Shown: in pieces, positions 59,144 to 64,000 of the stretch
How positions within the stretch are numbered: the first letter of the stretch is position 1
Layout: each line of letters starts with the position of its first letter
NCBI RefSeq assembly: GCF_001687605.2
Contig: NZ_CP016539.2
Coordinates: forward strand, 1,890,501-1,954,500
Length of the DNA stretch: 64,000 bases
Direction of reading: 5' to 3'
Source of the DNA: Planococcus plakortidis
GTDB taxonomy: Bacteria; Bacillota; Bacilli; Bacillales_A; Planococcaceae
Translations under genes and position numbers: made by a program
Notes under the pieces: generated by a model
What the model saw: the letters and a program-made list of their open reading frames with translations, nothing else
Databases searched by the model: none
What the model was told of the DNA's origin: nothing

Positions 59144-59171
59144 AAAGGAAGGAACCGGGGCTCCTTCCTTT
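59144..59171 (-). terminator. Terminator after khpA
   Basis: AAAGGAAGGA / TCCTTCCTTT with an eight-base loop, followed by TTTTC on the minus strand. It begins at the khpA stop codon, so it may be partial within the rpsP-rimM-trmD operon. Confidence 0.85.
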
Positions 59172-59404
59172 CAATCCACAATATCAAGGTACGTTTTCTT
59201 CTTATGATAATTCCCTGCTGCTGAATAGACGACAGAGCGCACGGCTTTCGCCACACGTCCTTGCTTGCCGATAACTTTCCCTGTATCGCTTTGATGCACG
59301 GAAAGCTTGTAGACGACTCGGTTAGTGTTTTCGTCTTTTTCAATACGAACTTCTTCCGGATGATCAACTAGCGGCTTGACGATCGTTTCAATCAGCTGCT
59401 CCAT
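59171..59404 (-). CDS. khpA: KH-domain RNA-binding protein KhpA (YlqC)
   Basis: A 77-residue single-KH protein with the GxxG loop GKQG in KVIGKQGRVAKAVRSV. KhpA pairs with KhpB in other Firmicutes and influences RNA levels and cell-wall elongation. It lies between rpsP and rimM, its standard position. Confidence 0.95.
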   Translation of the reverse strand: MEQLIETIVKPLVDHPEEVRIEKDENTNRVVYKLSVHQSDTGKVIGKQGRVAKAVRSVVYSAAGNYHKKKTYLDIVD

Positions 59405-59416
59405 AAGAACGCTCCC

Positions 59417-59689
59417 TTACTTGTTTAGTTTTTCGTTATGGAATTTTTCCATAATGCCGTTCTGAGAGAACAAGTTGCGTACTGTATCAGACGGTTTAGC
59501 GCCATCGTGAAGCCATTTCAACGCCAATTCTTCGTCGATTTTCACTTCAGCTGGAACTGTCAGCGGGTTGTAAGTACCTACTGTTTGGATTTGACGGCCG
59601 TCACGTGGAGCACGTGAATCAGCGACTACGATACGGTAGAAAGGAGACTTTTTAGCTCCCATACGTTTTAAGCGAATTTTTACTGCCAT
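59417..59689 (-). CDS. rpsP: 30S ribosomal protein S16
   Basis: A 90-residue S16, [19 protein letters not shown] to [10 protein letters not shown]. The start at 59689 follows CGGAGGTG; four extra codons upstream are not needed. First gene of the rpsP-khpA-rimM-trmD group, with a promoter in the 80-base gap after ffh. Confidence 0.98.
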   Translation of the reverse strand: MAVKIRLKRMGAKKSPFYRIVVADSRAPRDGRQIQTVGTYNPLTVPAEVKIDEELALKWLHDGAKPSDTVRNLFSQNGIMEKFHNEKLNK

Positions 59690-59727
59690 TTTATAAAGCA
59701 CCTCCGAATAGTTTCACACAAGATATT

Positions 59728-59756
59728 ATATTAGCAAGCTTTAAAAGGTTTGTAAA
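59728..59756 (-). promoter_or_regulatory. Sigma-A type promoter of rpsP
   Basis: -35 TTTACA (59751-59756), a 17-base spacer, -10 TAATAT (59728-59733), with an overlapping TATAAT three bases further on. Confidence 0.65.
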
Positions 59757-59781
59757 GTATTTTTTCTTAACACTATCAAAT

Positions 59782-61140
59782 TTACTTGAAAAGCGAGTCC
59801 AGCCCTGGCATCGACATCTTTTTCTTGCCCTTTTTGCCGGCCATTCCGGACATTTGTTTCATCATTTTCTTCATGTCCTCAAACTGCTTGAGCAGCCTGT
59901 TGACGTCTTGGATGGACGTTCCGGAACCACGCGCAATCCGTTTCTTCCGGTTTGCATTGATGATTTCGGGAGTCGTCTTCTCCTGGACCGTCATCGAGCG
60001 GATGATCGCTTCGACGCGGCCCATTTGGCTCTCATCCACTTTGGCGTTTTCAAGTCCCTTGATTTTACCCGCGCCTGGGAGCATCTTCAAGATTTCGTCG
60101 AGCGGACCCATTTGCTTCACTTGATCCAATTGCTCAAGGAAATCATCGAACGTGAACGAAGACGTGCGGAATTTCTCTTCCAATTCCTTTGCTTTCGCTT
60201 CATCGACGCTCGTTTGCGCTTTTTCGATCAAGGACAGCATATCGCCCATGCCGAGTATGCGGGAAGCCATGCGCTCTGGGTGGAATGGTTCAAGTGCGTC
60301 CATTTTTTCGCCTGTCCCGATATACTTGATCGGCTTTTCAGTGACCGTGCGGATCGACAGTGCTGCACCGCCACGCGTATCGCCGTCAAGTTTCGTTAAA
60401 ACGACGCCTGTGATGCCGATTGCGTCATCGAAGCTCTGAGCTACGTTGACAGCGTCCTGGCCGGTCATTGCATCGACGACAAGGAAAATCTCATCCGGCT
60501 CTTTGATCGACCGGATATCTTTGAGTTCCTGCATCAATTGCTCATCGACATGCAGGCGGCCTGCCGTATCGATGATGACTGTATCGAGATGTTCCGCTTT
60601 GGCGTGTTCGATCGCTTCGCGCGCGATATCGACAGGATTCGCATCTGTGCCCTTGGAAAACACAGGCAACGATAATTGCTTGCCGATCGTCTCGAGCTGG
60701 TTGATCGCTGCCGGGCGATAAACATCCGCTGCGACAAGCAATGGCTTGCGGTTGTTCTTCTTGCGGAGCACGCCTGCAAGTTTACCGGTCGTTGTCGTCT
60801 TACCGGCACCCTGCAAGCCGACCATCATGATCACTGTCGGCTGTCGCGTGGAAAAATCGATCTTGCTTTGCTCGCCGCCCATCAGTTCCGTCAATTCGTC
60901 CTTGACGATTTTCACGACTTGCTGCCCTGGCGTCAAACTTTCCATGACTTCAAGGCCGACAGCCCGTTCACTGACTTTCTTGATGAACGACTTGACTACT
61001 TTCAAGTTGACGTCCGCTTCGATCAAGGCAAAGCGGACTTCGCGCATCATCTCTTTTACGTCTGCTTCCGACAATTTCCCTTTGCCCTTGATTTTGGTCA
61101 TCGTCCCTTGCAGGCGTTCAGATAATCCTTCAAATGCCAC
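59782..61140 (-). CDS. ffh: Signal recognition particle protein Ffh
   Basis: A 452-residue SRP GTPase. The NG domain has G1 GLQGAGKTTTTGKLA, DTAGRL and TKLDGDTRGG. The C-terminal M domain is rich in methionine (DMKKMMKQMSGMAGKKGKKK) and binds SRP RNA and signal sequences. The start is GTG at 61140 with AGGAGGCGG. It follows ylxM by 12 bases. Confidence 0.97.
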   Translation of the reverse strand: MAFEGLSERLQGTMTKIKGKGKLSEADVKEMMREVRFALIEADVNLKVVKSFIKKVSERAVGLEVMESLTPGQQVVKIVKDELTELMGGEQSKIDFSTRQPTVIMMVGLQGAGKTTTTGKLAGVLRKKNNRKPLLVAADVYRPAAINQLETIGKQLSLPVFSKGTDANPVDIAREAIEHAKAEHLDTVIIDTAGRLHVDEQLMQELKDIRSIKEPDEIFLVVDAMTGQDAVNVAQSFDDAIGITGVVLTKLDGDTRGGAALSIRTVTEKPIKYIGTGEKMDALEPFHPERMASRILGMGDMLSLIEKAQTSVDEAKAKELEEKFRTSSFTFDDFLEQLDQVKQMGPLDEILKMLPGAGKIKGLENAKVDESQMGRVEAIIRSMTVQEKTTPEIINANRKKRIARGSGTSIQDVNRLLKQFEDMKKMMKQMSGMAGKKGKKKMSMPGLDSLFK

Positions 61141-61152
61141 TATTACCGCCTC

Positions 61153-61476
61153 CTAGTCCCATTCCTTCAATTCATCCAGAAACTTCTGGACATTGTCATC
61201 CGTGAATGGCTGTTTTTCAAAAGTCGAGACGAGTTGCTTTCGCCGCTGGAATTTCTCGAACAGCCGCAACTTCTCCTCATATTCTTCTAGCATCGCTTCG
61301 GTCCGGCGGATATTGTCATACACCGCTTGGCGGGTGATTTCATACTCTTCGGCAATTTCGCCGAGCGAATGGTCATCCAGATAATACAAGCTCATATAGC
61401 TGCGCTGTTTGGGCGTCAGCAGTTCCTGATAGAAATCAAAAAGATAATTCATTCTTGTCGTTTTTTCCAGTCCCAT
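61153..61476 (-). CDS. ylxM: YlxM/p13-like helix-turn-helix protein associated with SRP
   Basis: A 107-residue protein starting [20 protein letters not shown], with a sigma-region-4-like helix-turn-helix ([20 protein letters not shown]). The family is encoded beside ffh and is thought to modulate SRP activity. An in-frame TTG one codon upstream has slightly better ribosome-site spacing and may be the true start. Confidence 0.93.
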   Translation of the reverse strand: MGLEKTTRMNYLFDFYQELLTPKQRSYMSLYYLDDHSLGEIAEEYEITRQAVYDNIRRTEAMLEEYEEKLRLFEKFQRRKQLVSTFEKQPFTDDNVQKFLDELKEWD

Positions 61477-61508
61477 CAATGACGCTCACCCCATTCATAC
61501 TCCTGTAT

Positions 61509-61537
61509 ACCATACTGAATCCCAAAGCCTCCGTCAA
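61509..61537 (-). promoter_or_regulatory. Sigma-A type promoter of ylxM-ffh
   Basis: -35 TTGACG (61532-61537), a 17-base spacer, -10 TATGGT (61509-61514) on the minus strand. Confidence 0.7.
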
Positions 61538-61543
61538 GTAATT

Positions 61544-62560
61544 TTACTTGTCTGAGCTCATTTCTTCCTGTTCTTCATGATCGAGGCCTTCGGCAAATAA
61601 ACCGTAAACATATTTCTGCGGGTCGAACGGCTGCAGATCATCGAGCTTTTCACCGAGCCCGACGAATTTCACCGGGATGTTGAGCTTGTTGCGGATCGCC
61701 AGGACGATACCGCCTTTTGCTGTCCCGTCGAGTTTCGTCAAGACGATACCGGTCACTTCCGTCACTTCTTTGAAGGTCTGGGCCTGGATCATGGCATTTT
61801 GGCCTGTCGTCGCATCGAGTGCGAGCAGCACTTCATGAGGCGCTCCCGGGATTTCACGGGCAATGACGCGATGCACTTTCTGCAATTCGTTCATTAAATT
61901 GACTTTGTTCTGCAGGCGTCCTGCCGTGTCGCAGATCAGGACGTCAATATTGCGCGATTTTGCGGCGCGTACGGCGTCGTACATGACCGCTGCCGGGTCG
62001 GACCCCTCGCTTTGCTTAATGGTCTCGACGCCGACGCGCTGCCCCCACACGTCGAGCTGGTCGATCGCTCCGGCACGGAACGTGTCGCCCGCTGCAAGCA
62101 TGACGGTTTTGCCTTCGTTTTTCAGGCGCTGTGCCAATTTCCCGATGGTGGTCGTTTTGCCGACGCCATTGACGCCGACCATCAAGATGACGGTCGGGCC
62201 GGATTCGGCAAATGTCAATTCGCTCAATTGCTGGTCGCCCGCCTCATAGATTTCGACCAATTTCTCGGAAATGACCGACTGCACATTGGACGTGTCTTTG
62301 ACATTCTGGCGTTGCACTTCAAAACGCAATTCTTCCATCAAATCCATGACTGTCTCGAAGCCGACATCCGCCTGGAGCAGCACTTCTTCCAATTCCTCGA
62401 AAAAGTCTTCGTCGACTTTGCGGTAACGGGCGACCAGGTCATTGATCTTCGATGTGAAGCCGGTACGCGTTTTGCTCAGGCCTTCGCGGTATTTCTCTGT
62501 TGATTGTTCCTCTTCAACATTATTGCTGAACTTATCTTTCAATTTTTTAAAGAAACTCAT
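61544..62560 (-). CDS. ftsY: Signal recognition particle receptor FtsY
   Basis: A 338-residue SRP receptor GTPase with a short charged N-terminal region, typical of Gram-positives. The motifs are GVNGVGKTTTIGKLA, DTAGRLQNK and TKLDGTAKGG. It partners Ffh (59782-61140) at the membrane. It follows smc by 11 bases, as in B. subtilis (rnc-smc-ftsY). Confidence 0.97.
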   Translation of the reverse strand: MSFFKKLKDKFSNNVEEEQSTEKYREGLSKTRTGFTSKINDLVARYRKVDEDFFEELEEVLLQADVGFETVMDLMEELRFEVQRQNVKDTSNVQSVISEKLVEIYEAGDQQLSELTFAESGPTVILMVGVNGVGKTTTIGKLAQRLKNEGKTVMLAAGDTFRAGAIDQLDVWGQRVGVETIKQSEGSDPAAVMYDAVRAAKSRNIDVLICDTAGRLQNKVNLMNELQKVHRVIAREIPGAPHEVLLALDATTGQNAMIQAQTFKEVTEVTGIVLTKLDGTAKGGIVLAIRNKLNIPVKFVGLGEKLDDLQPFDPQKYVYGLFAEGLDHEEQEEMSSDK

Positions 62561-62571
62561 CGAATCACTCC

Positions 62572-64000
62572 TTATTTGATGTCTTCCTGCAATTTCACGG
62601 AAACCAGTTTGGAAATGCCTGATTCCTGCATCGTGATGCCATATAATACATCAGCGCCTTCCATCGTGCCTTTACGGTGCGTGATGACGATGAACTGTGT
62701 ATCTTCACTGAATTTTTTCAAGTACTGACTGTAACGCACGACATTCGATTCATCAAGCGCCGCCTCGACTTCATCCAGCACGCAGAATGGCACCGGCCGC
62801 ACTTTCAAGATGGCGAATAGCAAGGCGATCGCCGTGAGCGCCCGCTCCCCGCCGGACAGCAGGCTCAGGTTCTGGAGTTTCTTGCCTGGCGGCTGCGCGA
62901 TGATGTCGACACCTGTCATGAGCAGATCGGACGGTTTAGTCAATACCAGATCCGCCGATCCCCACCGAACAACTCACGGAACACATGGCGGAAATGACTG
63001 CGGATCGCGTGGAATGTTTCGTCGAAGCGCAAAGTCATCTCTTCATCCATTTCCTCGATCAGATTGCGGAGCGTGTCTTTCGCTTCATTCAGGTCATCCC
63101 GCTGCTCACTCAGGAAGCGGTGGCGTTCTGCGACATGTTCATATTCCTCGATGGCGCCGATATTGACGCTGCCGAGTTCTTCGATCGACTGCTTGAGAAG
63201 CTTCACTTGCTTTCTGACAGTCGCTTCTTCTCCTACTAGCGGGTAGTGGCTTGCCGCTTCAAGGTCCATTTCATAATGTTCCTCAAGCTGACCGAGCAGG
63301 CCTTGCAATTGCACTTCAAGGCGCGTCGCTTTCACTTCGCAGATGCGCACAGCTTCCGTAAACCCTTTATGGATGCGGCTTTGTTCACGCAACTGCTGTT
63401 CCTCCCCATCGAGTGCATGCTGCAGTTTTTGGCGCTCTTTGCGGGAAGCGTCGACGGTTGTGTTCGCTGACTTTCGTGCATCGGACCATTTCTGGATTTC
63501 CGCCTCAATTTCTTCATCCGAAAAGCTTTTTGAAGCTTCTTCCGATTGGATCCATTCCAGCTCGCGTTCAAGTTCCACGAGCCTATGGTCGCTGGTTGCC
63601 CGGCGTTCCGATAATTCACCCACTTGCGCAGTGAATTGCTGGATACGTTCTTTGTGGACAGCCATGTCTGATTTGAATTCCGCAAGTTTCGCCAGCAATT
63701 CGCCTCTCGCAGTTTCCTTCTGCTGCTTAAAGCCGGTCAATTCCTCAATTTCGCCGTTCAACCCTTCCAGTTCAAGGGCAATCGCTTCCATGCGCCCCGC
63801 CGCCTCTTCCTTGCGTGAAGCAAGTCCCAAGAGATCCTGCTTGGTCTGCTGTTCGGCACGGAACAGCGCAAAGCGGCTGTCGGTCGTTTTCCATACCGCT
63901 TCGATTTCCCGCAGATGAATCGCGCTTTCCGCTTCAAGTTCCCGGTAGCGCTCGCCTTCCATACGAAGCTGCTCTAATTGCTCTTTTGCCATTTCTGCAC
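62572..64000 (-). pseudogene. smc: Chromosome segregation protein Smc, C-terminal part, frameshifted and cut by the window edge
   Basis: About 475 C-terminal residues of an SMC ATPase: second half of the coiled coil, then the C-terminal head. The frame runs correctly to FRELFGG, where one base is missing from the C run at 62960-62963 (plus strand). The restored frame reads ADLVLTKPSDLLMTGV and continues to the ABC signature LLSGGERALTAIAL and the Walker B/D-loop VLDEVEAALDE. Smc is needed for chromosome condensation in fast growth, so a sequencing error is the favoured cause. The N-terminal head and hinge lie to the right of the window. Confidence 0.93.

Overview
This window is a chromosomal housekeeping segment of a low-to-moderate GC Gram-positive bacterium. 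Gene order and protein character point to a non-spore-forming member of the Planococcaceae (Planococcus/Planomicrobium-like). The genus is inferred from remembered family character, not from a search. Every convincing gene lies on the minus strand, so the genes read from right to left, in the order of the Bacillus subtilis smc-to-cinA region. The B. subtilis neighbours spoVFA/spoVFB, ylxY, ymxH, dapG, dapA, tepA and the large fla/che block between codY and rpsB are missing here, which fits a lineage that does not sporulate. There are no rRNA or tRNA genes, CRISPR arrays, insertion sequences or prophage genes.

Layout from right to left. (1) 64000-57387: smc C-terminal part, ftsY, ylxM, ffh, rpsP, khpA, rimM, trmD and rplS (chromosome organisation, SRP targeting, ribosome and tRNA maturation). 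(2) 57190-48667: lepB, rbgA, rnhB, sucC, sucD, an unknown 247-residue protein gene, dprA and topA. (3) 48646-43536: trmFO, then xerC-hslV-hslU-codY. (4) 43535-42940: a 600-base gene-free gap where B. subtilis has fla/che. It holds a hairpin-rich interspersed repeat, a strong promoter and a structured rpsB leader. (5) 42939-29509: rpsB, tsf, pyrH, frr, uppS, cdsA, dxr, rseP, proS, polC. (6) 29382-21810: rimP, nusA, rnpM, ylxQ, infB, ylxP, rbfA, truB, ribF, rpsO. (7) 21670-12749: pnp, mlpA, asd, rnjB, ftsK. (8) 12572-7011: a GntR-type regulator followed by a complete BMP-type nucleoside ABC transporter. (9) 6740-1: ymfF, ymfH, ymfI, ymfK, rodZ, pgsA, cinA.

Many junctions are tightly packed: several four-base ATGA/GTGA/TTGA stop-start overlaps, GTG and TTG starts, and simple terminators between sub-operons. 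Good sigma-A type promoters were found upstream of ymfF, rpsO, rimP, rpsB, xerC, sucC, lepB, rplS, rpsP and ylxM. Candidate autoregulatory leaders precede rplS, rpsO and rpsB.

Four conserved genes (cinA, ymfI, sucC, smc) are each broken by a small frameshift in or beside a short G/C run, and the rest of each protein continues cleanly in another frame. A base-calling or assembly fault is more likely than four independent pseudogenes. The most interesting non-routine items are the repeat in the empty fla/che site, a trmFO terminator whose hairpin contains the apparent xerC-hslVU-codY promoter, the palindromic candidate operator of the transporter regulator, a possible pseudoknot in the rpsO leader, and the unrecognised gene between sucD and dprA. 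I did not find a clear new multi-gene system.
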